A stretch of 64,000 bases of DNA from Parasutterella secunda (GCF_016901835.1 NZ_JACJKX010000011.1:1-64000), one strand, 5' to 3'; positions 8,423 through 19,208 are shown, counted from the first letter of the stretch. Notes: generated by a model not told the origin, from the sequence alone. Numbers and translations: made by a program.

Positions 8423-9691
8423 ATGACCTTACTGAACTGGGTTGCTGTGGTCGTTGTTATTTTGACGATTGCCGCTCTCATTAAACGCTACGAAACGCGT
8501 TTGGTCCTCTTTACGGCCGGTTTGATCCTCTGCTGTGTGTCCATGCAGCCGATGACTGCCTTTAACGCGTTTGCCAAGTCCATGACCAACGGCGGTTTGA
8601 TCATGGCTATTTGCGCCTCCATGGGTTTCGCTTATGTGTCTTCTTACACGAAGTGTGACCAACATTTGGTGCACTTGCTCTCCAAGCCGATTCGCGGTTT
8701 GGGTATTTTCCTTGTGCCGATCTGCACGGCCGTGACGATGATCATTAACATCGCCATTCCGTCTGCCAGTGGTTGCGCTGCTGCCGTGGGTTCTACGTTG
8801 ATCCCGGTGATGCTGCGTGCCGGTATCAGCCCGGCTGCTGCCGCTGCTTCCGTGATGATGGGTACGTACGGTGGCGTTCTCTCTCCGGGTTCTGCCCACA
8901 ACGTGTACATCGCCAAGATCTCCAACATGGAAATCATGGACTTCATCGCCTTGCACACCCCGTTTAGCTTGGTGCTCTACGCTATTGGTATCGTCGGTAT
9001 CCTTGTGATGTGCATCATCTTCAAGGATAAGGGCGAAGCCACCGACAACATCCAAGTCAATGTTGACAGCAAGCAAGAAGAAATCGAACGCCCGAACGTT
9101 ATTTACGCTATGGTTCCGTTGCTCCCGATCGTTATCTTGGTGCTCGGTAACTCTGTTTTGCCCGCCATCAAGATGGGTGTGGCTCAGGCCATGGTCTTGG
9201 GTGCTGTGCTTTGCTTACTCATCACCCGCGCCAACCCGCAACAATTCTCCAAGACGTTCTTCAACGGCTTGGGCAAGGGCTACGGCAACATCTTGGGTAT
9301 CATCATCGCAGCTGGCGTGTTTGCCGCCGGTCTTCGCGCTGCCGGTTTGATCGACACCTTTATCGCCTTGTTGCGTGAAGCCAATGACATCGCCCGTTGG
9401 GGTGGTTCTTTGGGTCCGTGGTTCTTGGGTACGATCACCGGTTCCGGTGACGCTGCCACGTTCGCCTTTAACGAAGCCGTTACGCCGCACGCCGCCTCCT
9501 TCGGCATGGACATCCCGCACTTGGGTGCCTTGGCCTTCTTGTCCGGCGCCTTGGGCCGTACGTCTTCTCCGATCGCCGGCGCCATGATGGTTGTGGCCGG
9601 TATCGCTATGGCTAACCCGGTTGAAGTCGCCAAGCGCACGATCGTTCCGTGCTTCATCGGTGTGATCGTTTTGGCCTTCATCATCGTTTAG
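8423..9691 (+). CDS. dcuC: Anaerobic C4-dicarboxylate transporter, DcuC family
   Basis: A 422-residue inner-membrane carrier with about 12 hydrophobic segments. DcuC-type carriers take up or exchange fumarate and succinate during anaerobic growth. Family features include VTMIINIAIPSASGC, MMGTYGGVLSPGSAHN, TGSGDAATFAFNEAV and GRTSSPIAGA. I chose ATG 8423 because AGGAG lies 7 nt upstream; the in-frame extension to 8360 has no ribosome site. Codon use is strongly biased (Leu TTG, Gly GGT/GGC, Lys AAG), as in pnp and lysS nearby, suggesting high expression. It is monocistronic, followed by a good terminator. Confidence 0.88.
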   Translation: MTLLNWVAVVVVILTIAALIKRYETRLVLFTAGLILCCVSMQPMTAFNAFAKSMTNGGLIMAICASMGFAYVSSYTKCDQHLVHLLSKPIRGLGIFLVPICTAVTMIINIAIPSASGCAAAVGSTLIPVMLRAGISPAAAAASVMMGTYGGVLSPGSAHNVYIAKISNMEIMDFIALHTPFSLVLYAIGIVGILVMCIIFKDKGEATDNIQVNVDSKQEEIERPNVIYAMVPLLPIVILVLGNSVLPAIKMGVAQAMVLGAVLCLLITRANPQQFSKTFFNGLGKGYGNILGIIIAAGVFAAGLRAAGLIDTFIALLREANDIARWGGSLGPWFLGTITGSGDAATFAFNEAVTPHAASFGMDIPHLGALAFLSGALGRTSSPIAGAMMVVAGIAMANPVEVAKRTIVPCFIGVIVLAFIIV

Positions 9692-9718
9692 TCTGATTAC
9701 TGATCAGCATTAAACTTC

Positions 9719-9750
9719 AAGGGACAGTTTTCACGCTGTCCCTTTTGTTT
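9719..9750 (+). terminator. Terminator after dcuC
   Basis: AAGGGACAG pairs with CTGTCCCTT around an 8-nt loop, followed by TTGTTT. Confidence 0.85.
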
Positions 9751-9755
9751 GCCCT

Positions 9756-9791
9756 AAAAAAATCGCCCGAGGAAAATCCATCCCCCGAGCG
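9756..9791 (-). terminator. Terminator after the Nudix gene
   Basis: On the minus strand CGCTCGGGG pairs with CCTCGGGCG (two wobbles), followed by A and seven T. It ends the prfB-lysS-Nudix transcript and lies back to back with the dcuC terminator. Confidence 0.75.
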
Positions 9792-9819
9792 AAAGCTATT
9801 TAAGAATGAAATACTTCTA

Positions 9820-10677
9820 TCAGATAATGATCTGACCGCGATAGTGCAGCCACTTCTCTTCAATACGCTGACCCAAACGTTTCATCGTGGTTTCTGCAAT
9901 ACCGATACCGGCTGCATACATGAGCTTTTCCTGCTCAGCCATACGAAGCGCCTCATGGCAATCAAAAGAGGCAAATTCAGACACTTCTCCGTCTCGATTG
10001 ACAGGTTCGGCTCCTTCTTTTAAGAAACCTTCATAGTTTCTGACCACCTCTCTGAGATAGCCTTCAGGCACGGGCAGCTCCTGCACAAAGCGGGCGCTTT
10101 CCTTAATTTCCACATCATTGGCACTTAAGCCGGCTTCTTCGTAGAGCTCACGATAAAGCGCATGTTCAGGCTCTTCACTGGCCTTGACCAAACCGGCCGC
10201 AAGGCTATCCCAAAGACCGCCTGCAACAGGTTTTCCTTCGCGGCGCTTGGCCAACACTACATGCCCATCCTTATCGTATGCAGTCAATCGCACAGACGTG
10301 GTCATCAGTCCCAACTTTCTGCACAAAAGTCTGGGAGCCTGACAGAAAACACCGTCATAAACCGTTGCCCGCACATCAACAAGTTCCCCGGCGTCATCGG
10401 TTAAGTCTCCCGACTCTGCGAGGATTCTCGCTGCTTTTTGCATTGCAGCCGTGCGCTCCGTTACGGAACGGCAAACGTCATCGACCAGGTAGAGACTGTC
10501 CATTAAGCGAAAGTCGCTTGTCGCACCGGCAATTTTCATAGCGAGTTGCTTTTTCACGCAACCGATAATTTCCTTGCCCGCACGCACCCGTACAAAATCG
10601 GACGGAACCGGTTGATTGACACGATTCTTTAAGACTTCATACGTTTCGTAAACCGATCGGGCAGTAAGTTCGCTCAT
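9820..10677 (-). CDS. Nudix hydrolase with DUF4743-like N-terminal domain
   Basis: A 285-residue cytosolic protein. Residues from about 165 carry a perfect Nudix box, beginning GLVKASEE and ending RELYEEAGL, which binds the metal for cleaving nucleoside-diphosphate-linked substrates. The N-terminal 120 residues resemble the DUF4743 region found in Nudix proteins related to thiamine-pyrophosphokinase-associated hydrolases. AAGGAG precedes the ATG, and the gene starts 24 bp after lysS in the same direction with no terminator between. It is therefore the last gene of a prfB-lysS-Nudix operon. The physiological substrate is unknown. Confidence 0.8.
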   Translation of the reverse strand: MSELTARSVYETYEVLKNRVNQPVPSDFVRVRAGKEIIGCVKKQLAMKIAGATSDFRLMDSLYLVDDVCRSVTERTAAMQKAARILAESGDLTDDAGELVDVRATVYDGVFCQAPRLLCRKLGLMTTSVRLTAYDKDGHVVLAKRREGKPVAGGLWDSLAAGLVKASEEPEHALYRELYEEAGLSANDVEIKESARFVQELPVPEGYLREVVRNYEGFLKEGAEPVNRDGEVSEFASFDCHEALRMAEQEKLMYAAGIGIAETTMKRLGQRIEEKWLHYRGQIII

Positions 10678-10701
10678 GGTGTCTCTCTCCTTGGAATCCT
10701 A

Positions 10702-12219
10702 TTAGGCTTCGGGACGCATATGCGGGAAGAGCAACACGTCACGGATGCTGGCCGCGTCAGTGAGCAACATCACGAAGCGGTCGATACCGATACCGCAGCC
10801 GCCGGTGGGCGGAAGACCGAATTCCAAGGCGCGGATGTAGTCGGCATCGTAGTACATGGCTTCGTCATCGCCGTGAGCTTTGGCATCGGCCTGAGCCTTA
10901 AAGCGGGCCGCCTGGTCTTCCGGGTCATTTAATTCGGAGAAGCCGTTGGCCGTTTCACGACCGGCGATATACAACTCAAAGCGTTCGGTGAGTTCCGGAT
11001 TGGTATCCGAAGCACGGGCCAAAGGCGAAATTTCGACCGGATAGTCAACAATAAAGGTCGGATCGATGAGCTTAGACTCAGCCACTTCTTCGAAAAGCGC
11101 CATTTCCAAAGCACCGATTCCAACATAATCAGGCTGCGGAGCTCCCAGGCGCTTTAATTCATTGCGCAGGAACGCTTCGTCATTTAACTTTTCATCCGTA
11201 TACTGAGGGGCATACTTTTGAATGGCCTGACGCGGAGTCAAACGATCAAAAGGCTTACCTAAGTCAATATCGTGACCTTGATAGTGAACCATGGTCGAAC
11301 CGTTGACTTCCTGTGCCACGTGACGAAGGATGGATTCAGTGAAGTTCATCTGATCCTTGTAGGTCCAGTACGTCGCATAGAATTCCATCATCGTAAATTC
11401 CGGATTGTGGCGAATAGACAAGCCTTCATTGCGGAAGTTACGGTTTAATTCAAAGACGCGTTCAAAGCCGCCCACCACCAAGCGCTTCAGATAAAGTTCA
11501 GGGGCAATACGCAGGTACATGTCCATGTCCAACGCATTGTGATGCGTGATAAAGGGTTTGGCATTGGCGCCACCCGGAATCGGGTGCAGCATCGGAGTTT
11601 CCACTTCCATGAAGCGGTTGGCAAGCATGTAGTTGCGGATGCAGGCAATGATCTTACTGCGCTTGACAAAGCGAGCGCGGCTGTCTTCATTCATGATGAG
11701 ATCAAGATAGCGCTGGCGATAGCAAATTTCCTGGTCTGCCAAGCCGCGGAACTTTTCGGCCAACGGACGAATCGCCTTGCTCATCAAGCGAACTTTTTTC
11801 ACGCGCACGGACAATTCACCGCGCTTAGTCTTAAAGACCGTGCCTTCGGCAGCCACGATATCGCCGATATCCATACCCTTGAATTCTTCATAGGCCTCTT
11901 GCCCCACTTCAGAAGGCGAAAGGAAGTACTGCATCGTGCCGGTGACATCGCGCACCGTGGCAAAAGCGGCTTTACCCATCACGCGCTTGAGCATCATACG
12001 ACCCGATACGGCCACTTCATGAGCTTCGGCTTCCAATTCTTCCGCACTCTTTTCACCATAAGCAGCACGAATGTCACCGAAAAGATCCTTTCTCACAAAG
12101 TCATTCGGGTAGGCGTGACCAGTCTGACGCCACCGAGCGAGCTTGGCACGGCGTTCTGCAATGATATGATTTTCGTCTTCTGCCGTCATAGCGGCTTCTT
12201 GAACCTTATTTTCTGCCAT
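10702..12219 (-). CDS. lysS: Lysyl-tRNA synthetase, class II
   Basis: A 505-residue class II aminoacyl-tRNA synthetase that charges tRNA-Lys. An N-terminal OB-fold anticodon-binding domain (about residues 60-160) is followed by the catalytic core with motif 2 around [20 protein letters not shown] and motif 3 [13 protein letters not shown]. Length matches the family. It starts 24 bp downstream of prfB, the same prfB-lysS arrangement as in E. coli, and is followed by the Nudix gene. The first 12 residues, before the internal M11, may be a dispensable tail. Confidence 0.96.
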   Translation of the reverse strand: MAENKVQEAAMTAEDENHIIAERRAKLARWRQTGHAYPNDFVRKDLFGDIRAAYGEKSAEELEAEAHEVAVSGRMMLKRVMGKAAFATVRDVTGTMQYFLSPSEVGQEAYEEFKGMDIGDIVAAEGTVFKTKRGELSVRVKKVRLMSKAIRPLAEKFRGLADQEICYRQRYLDLIMNEDSRARFVKRSKIIACIRNYMLANRFMEVETPMLHPIPGGANAKPFITHHNALDMDMYLRIAPELYLKRLVVGGFERVFELNRNFRNEGLSIRHNPEFTMMEFYATYWTYKDQMNFTESILRHVAQEVNGSTMVHYQGHDIDLGKPFDRLTPRQAIQKYAPQYTDEKLNDEAFLRNELKRLGAPQPDYVGIGALEMALFEEVAESKLIDPTFIVDYPVEISPLARASDTNPELTERFELYIAGRETANGFSELNDPEDQAARFKAQADAKAHGDDEAMYYDADYIRALEFGLPPTGGCGIGIDRFVMLLTDAASIRDVLLFPHMRPEA

Positions 12220-12243
12220 TTTCTTATCCTTAATCTGCGTCGC

Positions 12244-13348
12244 TCAGACGCCTTGCTTGAGGCTAGCCTCAATAAATTGATCGAGATCGCCATCCAACAC
12301 GGCCTGCGTGTTGCCGGTTTCCACATTAGTACGTAAATCTTTCACGCGCGACTGATCGAGCACATAGGAGCGAATCTGGTGACCCCAGGCAATATCGCTC
12401 TTGGCATCTTCGGTCTGCTGCTGCACTTCGCGGCGCTTACGCATTTCCGCTTCATAGAGTTTGGCCTTCAACTGAGCCATGGCCTGCTCTTTATTGCGGT
12501 GCTGGCTGCGGTCATTTTGGCAAACGGTCACAATCCCCGTGGGAATGTGCGTAATACGCACGGCCGATTCAGTCTTCTGAATGTGCTGACCGCCCGCGCC
12601 CGAAGCACGGAAAACGTCAATACGCAAATCAGCTGGATTGATTTCCACTTCGAAGCTGTCATCGATTTCCGGATACACGTAAACACTTGCAAAAGAGGTG
12701 TGTCGACGCGCATTGGAATCAAAGGGGCTCTTTCTGACCAAACGGTGCACACCGGTTTCGGTACGAAGCATACCGTAGGCGTAGTCACCCTGAATGTAAA
12801 TCGTGCAGCCCTTGATGCCTGCCACTTCCCCTTCGGTTTCTTCCTGCAATTCAACCGTAAAGCCTTTGCGCTCACCGTAGTGCAAATACATACGCTCGAG
12901 CATGCTTGCCCAGTCCTGGGCTTCGGTGCCGCCCGCTCCGGCCTGAATTTCCAGGTAGCAGTTGGCTGCATCCATCGGCTGGTTGAACATTCGTTTGAAC
13001 TCAAGCTTTTCAACCGATTTTTCGAGCTCAAAGACTTCATCACCGACAATTTCAATGCTCGGGTAATCCTCTTCGGCCATGGAAAGCTCAAAGAGCTCGG
13101 CCGCATCATTGACCCCATTGGTAAGCGTCTTAAAAAGCCCGACGGTATCGTCGAGTCGTTTTTTTTCTTTACTGACTTTTTGTGCGTTCTCAGGATTGTC
13201 CCACAGTGAGGGATCTTCCATTTCGCGATTGACTTCTTCTAACCGGCGTTCCTGTCGGTCGATGTCAAAGATACCCCCTCAGCTCAACCAATCGAGCTGT
13301 GAGGTCCGAGATTTTGGCCTCAATTAGGTTTATACGCTCAGCGTCCAT
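12244..13348 (-). CDS. prfB: Peptide chain release factor 2 (programmed +1 frameshift)
   Basis: RF2 recognises UGA and UAA and releases the finished peptide from the ribosome. Translation begins at ATG 13348 ([12 protein letters not shown]), reaches an in-frame TGA at 13267-13265, and continues in the +1 frame as DIDRQERR through to 12244, giving about 367 residues (E. coli 365). The continuing frame has the SPF codon-recognition motif (VRKSPFDSN) and the catalytic GGQ ([11 protein letters not shown]). The break is therefore a regulated feature and not a mutation. It heads the prfB-lysS-Nudix operon. Confidence 0.96.
13264..13279 (-). promoter_or_regulatory. prfB programmed frameshift signal
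   Basis: The minus strand reads AGGGGG-TAT-CTT-TGA-C. A Shine-Dalgarno-like AGGGGG lies 3 nt before the slippery CTT, followed by the poor-context stop TGAC. This is the classical signal by which low RF2 causes a +1 shift, so RF2 autoregulates. Confidence 0.95.
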
Positions 13349-13394
13349 CTTGATAAAAAAGAATAGAAAGTAATAAAAGTGTTGAAATGTTTGA

Positions 13395-14171
13395 TTATAA
13401 AGTAATTACCTCTTCTTTGAGTGCAGGATTGAGCGCTTTGAGGCCGTTCACCCACTTAATCGCACCGAGTTTCCATCTGTGCCGCAGACTTTGAGCGCGC
13501 TCATAGAGTTCATCATGAGTAATTTCAAGTTTGGCGCCTGCAAAACCCAACACCACACGATTGCCTTCATCGATTTCGGGCATTACGAGCACCCGCCCTT
13601 CAAAAGCTTCGGAAATAGCCGAAAAACTCTTTTCGAAGCGGCTGCCGAAAAGATTGAAACTAGCCACCGCTCCCCGTTTATTCATCGCTCGACGACAGAG
13701 TCGGTAAAAATCCGCATCATCGTATACGGGACCTTGAGCCTGCTCGTCGTAAATATCCACCTGAAGCCAATCGGCCGGATTGAAATCCTGACGAGCGGCA
13801 ATGAACGACTTGGCATCGGCCAAGTGGATCTGCAACCGATCATCGGGCATCGGACACTTAAAACACTGATGCGCGCTCATGACGACATTTTCTGAAATTT
13901 CAGCTACATCAATTCGTGCATCGGTGTAGCGATAGCAAAATTTGGTAAGCGAGGCAGCACCGAGCCCCAACTGAACGATTTGCTCAGGCTCGGGATAAAA
14001 AAGCCCGCAAGCCATCATCTGTCTCGGATACTCCAAAACCAACTCATAGGGACGTCCCACTTTCATTGCCCCCTGAATCCAGGGAGAGCCGAAATGCAGA
14101 TAGCGAAAACCGTCTTCTTCTGAAAAAAAGAGATTGGGGCAGGGATCGGGATTATGAAGATGTTTTTTCAT
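13395..14171 (-). CDS. Spermidine-synthase-like methyltransferase-fold protein
   Basis: A 258-residue protein with the Rossmann core of the spermidine synthase superfamily: VQLGLGAASLTKF (cofactor-binding glycine motif), an acidic turn in IDVAEISENVV, and LQVDIYDEQAQGP. True SpeE enzymes carry aminopropyl-transfer residues that I cannot confirm, so aminopropyl transfer is only one possibility. I chose ATG 14171 (MKKHLHNP); the upstream extension is Phe-rich and outside the family. The gene is transcribed divergently from the autotransporter and lies 46 bp upstream of prfB. Confidence 0.65.
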   Translation of the reverse strand: MKKHLHNPDPCPNLFFSEEDGFRYLHFGSPWIQGAMKVGRPYELVLEYPRQMMACGLFYPEPEQIVQLGLGAASLTKFCYRYTDARIDVAEISENVVMSAHQCFKCPMPDDRLQIHLADAKSFIAARQDFNPADWLQVDIYDEQAQGPVYDDADFYRLCRRAMNKRGAVASFNLFGSRFEKSFSAISEAFEGRVLVMPEIDEGNRVVLGFAGAKLEITHDELYERAQSLRHRWKLGAIKWVNGLKALNPALKEEVITL

Positions 14172-14346
14172 GACCGAAAAGAAAAAAAACGTTTTGCCAT
14201 ATTGTAATGACAGGCTCCTGTCCATAGGGGTTTTTCATAAATTTTCGGATGCAGGACCTTTGACTTTTCTCATCATTTGCCGGTCACACCGACCGCTACA
14301 ATCCGAAGCTCTCAAAAACAACTCTCACATTACGAAAGGACAAGAA

Positions 14347-16581
14347 GTGGCTGATGTTCGAAACCACCTCCTCTCTTTTTCCGTGTTGACTCTGTTAAAT
14401 GCTCATTGCTGTGGCGCTTTGGCCGATTCAACGTCTTCCGATCCCTTGCAATTGACTTTGAAAGATCTCTCTGATGACGGTTTCTCATACGTCTATCAGG
14501 ACTTTACAGGGGATTTGCCGGAAAATTCTCACTACGCACTCAACGCATCGGACGATCCCCTCAGCCCTGAGTGGATTGATGTGTCTTTTTTCAGGCAAAG
14601 TGAGCCAGAGGCCAGACTAAGAAGCGATTATCACCTCGATATTGAAGCTCGGAACGTTGATGCCATCGCCGCTTGGGAAACGCTAGGATTACCCCGATTT
14701 TCCGCGAACTCCGTTCATTCTTTTAGCGTATCGCTTAAGGTCCGAGAAGGTGAGCGAGCGCTCAATGATGCGGTGGCGTGGAAAATTCTCGACTCTACCC
14801 TCACGGGCGATTCGCTTCCCGATACCATTAATCTTAAAACCGAGGTTTTAAACCCGGATTTCATCGGCACGGCTGCTGCTCTTCAGGCTTATAACACCGA
14901 CATTGAATACGCAGGCACTCTAACTTTGAGCGCCTCGGCTCTGACCAATCCTGACAATGTTTTTGCTCTCGATATCGTTGACTCCTCTCTGACATTCAAA
15001 AGTTGTGGCAACAGCGAGATCCTGGGTGATATTCGCGCAACAGGGCTCAGTGAAGTGTCCGTCACTTTGACGCACGAGACCGATTACTTCAAAGGACGTT
15101 TTGAAAACGCTACGCCCGAAGAAACACAGATAGCGATTCACATCGAATCGGGCGCCCGCTGGGAAACGCACGGCGATAATTTCATCAATGATTTTTATTG
15201 GGGAAAGAATGGCCTGTTGGATATTGCCGATGCTAAAGAGGTCGTCAGCATTAAAACGGTAGGTTCCGACAGTGAACACGAAATCCTGCAAAACACGACT
15301 CACGTCGAAGACGGAGCACTCTTGCGGGTGAGTATCAACGACTCTGACATCAACTCGGATCACTATAAGCTGCAATTGGGTAACGTCGCTCCTGTTAACC
15401 CGGAAGGGGCAAGAGTCTTTGTTGAAATTCAGGATAAGCGCACTGAGAAAAATACCGATGAACTCAATATCGGTCTGATCAGTGTCACAAACGTAGACGA
15501 CTCGCACGGTAAATTCTTTGTAGAGGCCATTCCGACTTACTATGAAACAGGACTGGGATCGTTTAAAAGTTACGGATCCATCGGTACCGATGGCGCTGAC
15601 GGTTTTATTCTCACGTCGATGGTGACTGAGCGCTTGGGGCCCTCGCAATTAGTCAAAAACGTACTTGATTTCACCGCAGCCCTTGCCGTGAGCGAAGAGC
15701 AAAATGCAGACCGTGTCTTTTCAGTGATTGCCGATCGACTCTCTCAAAATGCTTCGCGCGGCCTTTGGGTCGATCTCCAGACCGGTGAAACAGAACTCGA
15801 TCTTGAACACCGTACACGCTCACAAACTCTTAAAACTCACTCCCTGACATTGGGTTTTGACCATGATGTGGACTTGACGGGATTGGAAAATGAAACGCTC
15901 GGAGCGTGGATCAGTCGAAACGAAAGCGAGGCTGATCTCAAAGCCGCTTCATCTGAAATTACTTCCACTGCGTTGGGATTTTATTTCCACGGCATCACAG
16001 AAGAAAACTACCGATTGATTCTCCAGGGACATTACGCACTGGGCGAGCATTCGATAAAAACACCGGGCTTTTTCGGAGAGGATCACATTTCAGATCATGC
16101 CGAATTCGATTCCGATTACCGTTCATACGGAGCCGGACTTTACTTCGGTTTCACCTACCCTGAGATTGATAAACGGTGGTTTTTTGAACCTTTCGTGAGC
16201 GGCTACACCTATTGGATTGATCAGGATGCCGGTTCCGACTTTGAAACGATTTCCTTTAAAGGGGAAAAGATTCACCAATCATGGGTCAAAATCGGTACCA
16301 CAGCGGGTTATCGAGCTCAAGGGAAATGGCCTCTAAGTGTTTATGCACAGGCCGCTTGGGCTCATCGCTTCGGTCAATCCTTTGACCTGACAGGCTACGA
16401 AGGCGAAAACACTGAGAAATTCAAAACGGAAAATTTAAGGGAATCCTGGGGATCTCTGAAACTGTCCGCACAGTACCGGATTAATGAGAGAACACTTTTA
16501 AGTACCCGAGTCTCTGCCTCGGTTTCTGAAGTGGTCAAACCGAAATATGAATGGGGAGTGAATTTAAACTACACTCTTTAA
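14347..16581 (+). CDS. Autotransporter with C-terminal beta-barrel
   Basis: A 744-residue type V secreted protein. GTG 14347 is the likely start: AAGGA lies 6 nt upstream and it is followed by a signal peptide (HLLSFSVLTLL, then CCGALA). The passenger, about residues 30-460, is rich in Asp, Ser, Thr and beta-prone segments and has no recognisable enzyme motif. From about residue 470 (GLWVDLQTGE) to the end there are alternating amphipathic strands typical of the 12-strand autotransporter barrel. The C-terminus is NYTL, whereas outer-membrane proteins more often end in Phe or Trp. The in-frame upstream extension to 14170 overlaps the divergent gene and has no signal. Adhesion is a reasonable guess, not shown. 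Confidence 0.8.
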   Translation: MADVRNHLLSFSVLTLLNAHCCGALADSTSSDPLQLTLKDLSDDGFSYVYQDFTGDLPENSHYALNASDDPLSPEWIDVSFFRQSEPEARLRSDYHLDIEARNVDAIAAWETLGLPRFSANSVHSFSVSLKVREGERALNDAVAWKILDSTLTGDSLPDTINLKTEVLNPDFIGTAAALQAYNTDIEYAGTLTLSASALTNPDNVFALDIVDSSLTFKSCGNSEILGDIRATGLSEVSVTLTHETDYFKGRFENATPEETQIAIHIESGARWETHGDNFINDFYWGKNGLLDIADAKEVVSIKTVGSDSEHEILQNTTHVEDGALLRVSINDSDINSDHYKLQLGNVAPVNPEGARVFVEIQDKRTEKNTDELNIGLISVTNVDDSHGKFFVEAIPTYYETGLGSFKSYGSIGTDGADGFILTSMVTERLGPSQLVKNVLDFTAALAVSEEQNADRVFSVIADRLSQNASRGLWVDLQTGETELDLEHRTRSQTLKTHSLTLGFDHDVDLTGLENETLGAWISRNESEADLKAASSEITSTALGFYFHGITEENYRLILQGHYALGEHSIKTPGFFGEDHISDHAEFDSDYRSYGAGLYFGFTYPEIDKRWFFEPFVSGYTYWIDQDAGSDFETISFKGEKIHQSWVKIGTTAGYRAQGKWPLSVYAQAAWAHRFGQSFDLTGYEGENTEKFKTENLRESWGSLKLSAQYRINERTLLSTRVSASVSEVVKPKYEWGVNLNYTL

Positions 16582-16585
16582 CACA

Positions 16586-16606
16586 TCAGGGGGCGATGCC
16601 CCCTGA
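16586..16606. terminator. GC-rich hairpin between convergent autotransporter and parC
   Basis: TCAGGGGGC pairs perfectly with GCCCCCTGA around a 3-nt loop, 4 bp after the autotransporter stop. No T tract follows on either side, so termination is likely but not proven. Confidence 0.55.
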
Positions 16607-16620
16607 CGGTTAAATAATCA

Positions 16621-19197
16621 CTAGAAAAGTGTATCCGACAGTTCTTCAGATGATGCAGCTTCCGGCTCTGCTGAATCCTTTTTCGGCAGCGGCTGCAAGT
16701 CTGTTGCCTTCCAGCGGATATCGAGAGCCTTACCTTTTCGGGCACGGTGACCCAGATGGTACTCAAGAACCGCTTTCTTGACAGCATAGTAACGCACCTT
16801 GCCTCCCCTACCGATACCGGTTACCAACACACCCTCACTGGCAATCGGTTTGGCAACGACAAGCGATTCCGTCAGATTGAGATCCATCAAAGCGACTCCC
16901 TTGCCGCCACCCGGCAATGTCCGCACTTCGTTAAGATCGTAAATCAAAAGACGCCCTTCTTCAGACAGACAGGCTAAAAGTGTCTGATCCTCAGCCACTA
17001 CCTGCGGCACCAGAATTCTCACACCTTTCTCAGGCACCTTGATAAAGTTTTTACCGGCCTTGACCCGTGCAAAGAGATCCTTAAATTGGCAGATAAAGCC
17101 CATACCCTCACTTGTTGCCATGACTACGCGCTGTTCGGGCTTGGCAACACAGTAACCCACAATGGCCGATCCCTTTTCAAGGTCAATGAAGCTGTTGATC
17201 GGTAATCCGTCACCTCGGGCACTCGGGAAATCAGAGACCGCAATCGTATAGACCCTGCCGTTATCGGCGACCGCCACCATCTGATCGGTTGTGCGACACT
17301 CAAAGGCCACAGCAAAAGAGTCACCCATCTTATAGGTCATGACCGTTGCATCATGTCCGTGACCCGTACGAGAGCGAACATAACCCTTTTGACTGATAAC
17401 CACTGTGACCGGTTCGTCTACCACAGTCTGAGTCATTTCGGCTCTCGAAGCTTCTTCGACCAATGTGCGACGTTCGTCCCCGAATTCGGCGGCATCCTGA
17501 GAGATTTCTTTCGCAACAAGATTTCTCAAAAGTTTCTCAGAACCCAAAAGCCGCTCCAAAGAACTCTTGGTTTTATTAAGTTCTGCCAACTCCGCTTCAA
17601 TCTTGATACCCACTAAACGAGCCAATTGGCGCAAGCGAATTTCAAGGATATCTTCGGCCTGAATTTCACTCAATGGGAAGCGTGCCATCAAGGCTTCTTT
17701 GGGATCATCCGCTTCACGGATGATGGCAATCACCTCATCCAAATTCAGGTAAACCAAATGACGCCCTTCCATGATATGGATGCGTTCAAGTGTTTTCTCG
17801 AGCCTGAACTGCGTACGACGACGCACCGTTTGGACTCTGAAACTCAACCATTCGTTGAGAATATCCATCAGAGACTTCTGGCGCGGTTTCCCGTCAGAGC
17901 CCACCATCACGAGGTTCATCGAGACGTTGCATTCAAGGCTCGTCTGAGCCAGTAATGCATTGACAAACTCCTGACGGTCTACGTTTTTCGTCTTGGGTTC
18001 AAAAACCAATCGGGTGGGCGTTTCTTTATCGCTTTCATCCCGAACTGTGTCCAATAATGCAAGCATGGCAGCCTTAGCCTGTTGCTGCTCAGACGTTAAT
18101 GCCTTTTTCCCAGGACGGATCTTCGGGTTGGTGATTTCACCCACTTCATTTAATACACGCTGAGCAGAGGTATTGGGCGGCAATTCCGTCATAATCAAGC
18201 GCCAGTGTCCGCGCTGCATTTCTTCAAACGTGTATCGGGCACGAACTTTAAGTGTTCCGCGACCGCTGCGATAAGCCTCGCGAATATCTTCCTTTTTACT
18301 GATTAATTGTCCGCCCATCGGAAAGTCCGGAGCGGGTAATACCGACAGAACCTCATCGAGCGTTGCTTGAGGATTATCCAAAAGCATCAGGCAGGCGGCT
18401 GCCACCTCTTTGATATTGTGTGAGGGAATTTCTGTTGCCATACCCACAGCAATACCGCTTGATCCGTTTAAAAGGACAAAAGGCAAACGAGCCGGTAACA
18501 TCTGCGGCTCTTTAAACGCCCCGTCGTAGTTGGGCACAAAGTCCACCGTGCCCTCATCGATTTCATCCAAAAGCAAACGGGAAATTTTGGTCAGCCGAGC
18601 CTCGGTGTAACGCATGGCCGCAGCGCCGTCACCGTCACGGCTACCGAAGTTGCCCTGACCTAAAACCAAGGGATAGCGCATGTTGAAATCCTGCGCCATG
18701 CGAACCATTGCTTCGTAAGCGGCCGTGTCCCCATGCGGATGGTATTTACCTAAAACATCACCCACCACACGAGCACTTTTCACGGTCTTGGCCTCGGGTC
18801 TTCCCAAGCCCATTTCGTGCATATCAAAAAGAATGCGACGCTGCACAGGTTTTTGTCCGTCACCGATTGCCGGCAGTGCACGACCCTTCACCACCGACAT
18901 AGCGTATTCAAGGTAAGCGTGGCTGGCAAAATGCGCTAGAGTCAATTGCTCTCCATCGTCGCCTGACAAAACAGGACGGGCTTCAAGCGGAATGACTTCA
19001 GGTTCACTTTCCGTTTCAGAGGAATCGTTTTCTGCGGATTCATCAACAATATTGACTTCCTGCGTTGATGGAGCGTCCATCGGCAAATCTTTTTCGACCG
19101 CTTCTGTCACTTCAGACTCATTTTGGATTTCAATATTCTCTTCATCATTGCCGAAAAGGTCGGCCGAAAACAAATCTTCAGTCTGTTTTTTAGTCAC
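16621..19197 (-). CDS. parC: DNA topoisomerase IV subunit A
   Basis: The 858-residue ParC cleaves and rejoins DNA to unlink daughter chromosomes together with ParE. The catalytic tyrosine is Y197 in AAAMRYTEA. The quinolone-contact positions are T158 and E162 in [12 protein letters not shown]. The C-terminal part has the beta-pinwheel repeats of the ParC/GyrA family. An acidic, low-complexity stretch of about 75-80 residues precedes the canonical start region ([17 protein letters not shown]). That tail is absent from E. coli ParC (752 residues). The gene lies 11 bp after parE in one operon. Confidence 0.95.
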   Translation of the reverse strand: MTKKQTEDLFSADLFGNDEENIEIQNESEVTEAVEKDLPMDAPSTQEVNIVDESAENDSSETESEPEVIPLEARPVLSGDDGEQLTLAHFASHAYLEYAMSVVKGRALPAIGDGQKPVQRRILFDMHEMGLGRPEAKTVKSARVVGDVLGKYHPHGDTAAYEAMVRMAQDFNMRYPLVLGQGNFGSRDGDGAAAMRYTEARLTKISRLLLDEIDEGTVDFVPNYDGAFKEPQMLPARLPFVLLNGSSGIAVGMATEIPSHNIKEVAAACLMLLDNPQATLDEVLSVLPAPDFPMGGQLISKKEDIREAYRSGRGTLKVRARYTFEEMQRGHWRLIMTELPPNTSAQRVLNEVGEITNPKIRPGKKALTSEQQQAKAAMLALLDTVRDESDKETPTRLVFEPKTKNVDRQEFVNALLAQTSLECNVSMNLVMVGSDGKPRQKSLMDILNEWLSFRVQTVRRRTQFRLEKTLERIHIMEGRHLVYLNLDEVIAIIREADDPKEALMARFPLSEIQAEDILEIRLRQLARLVGIKIEAELAELNKTKSSLERLLGSEKLLRNLVAKEISQDAAEFGDERRTLVEEASRAEMTQTVVDEPVTVVISQKGYVRSRTGHGHDATVMTYKMGDSFAVAFECRTTDQMVAVADNGRVYTIAVSDFPSARGDGLPINSFIDLEKGSAIVGYCVAKPEQRVVMATSEGMGFICQFKDLFARVKAGKNFIKVPEKGVRILVPQVVAEDQTLLACLSEEGRLLIYDLNEVRTLPGGGKGVALMDLNLTESLVVAKPIASEGVLVTGIGRGGKVRYYAVKKAVLEYHLGHRARKGKALDIRWKATDLQPLPKKDSAEPEAASSEELSDTLF

Positions 19198-19208
19198 GTC
19201 CGATCTCC

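Noticed and set aside
11539-13209. Long plus-strand frames opposite lysS and prfB
   Set aside because: Antisense shadows of highly expressed genes; His-rich and without a recognisable domain.
13221-13348. prfB as a frameshift mutation or pseudogene
   Set aside because: The stop lies in the conserved programmed frameshift signal, and both frames match RF2.
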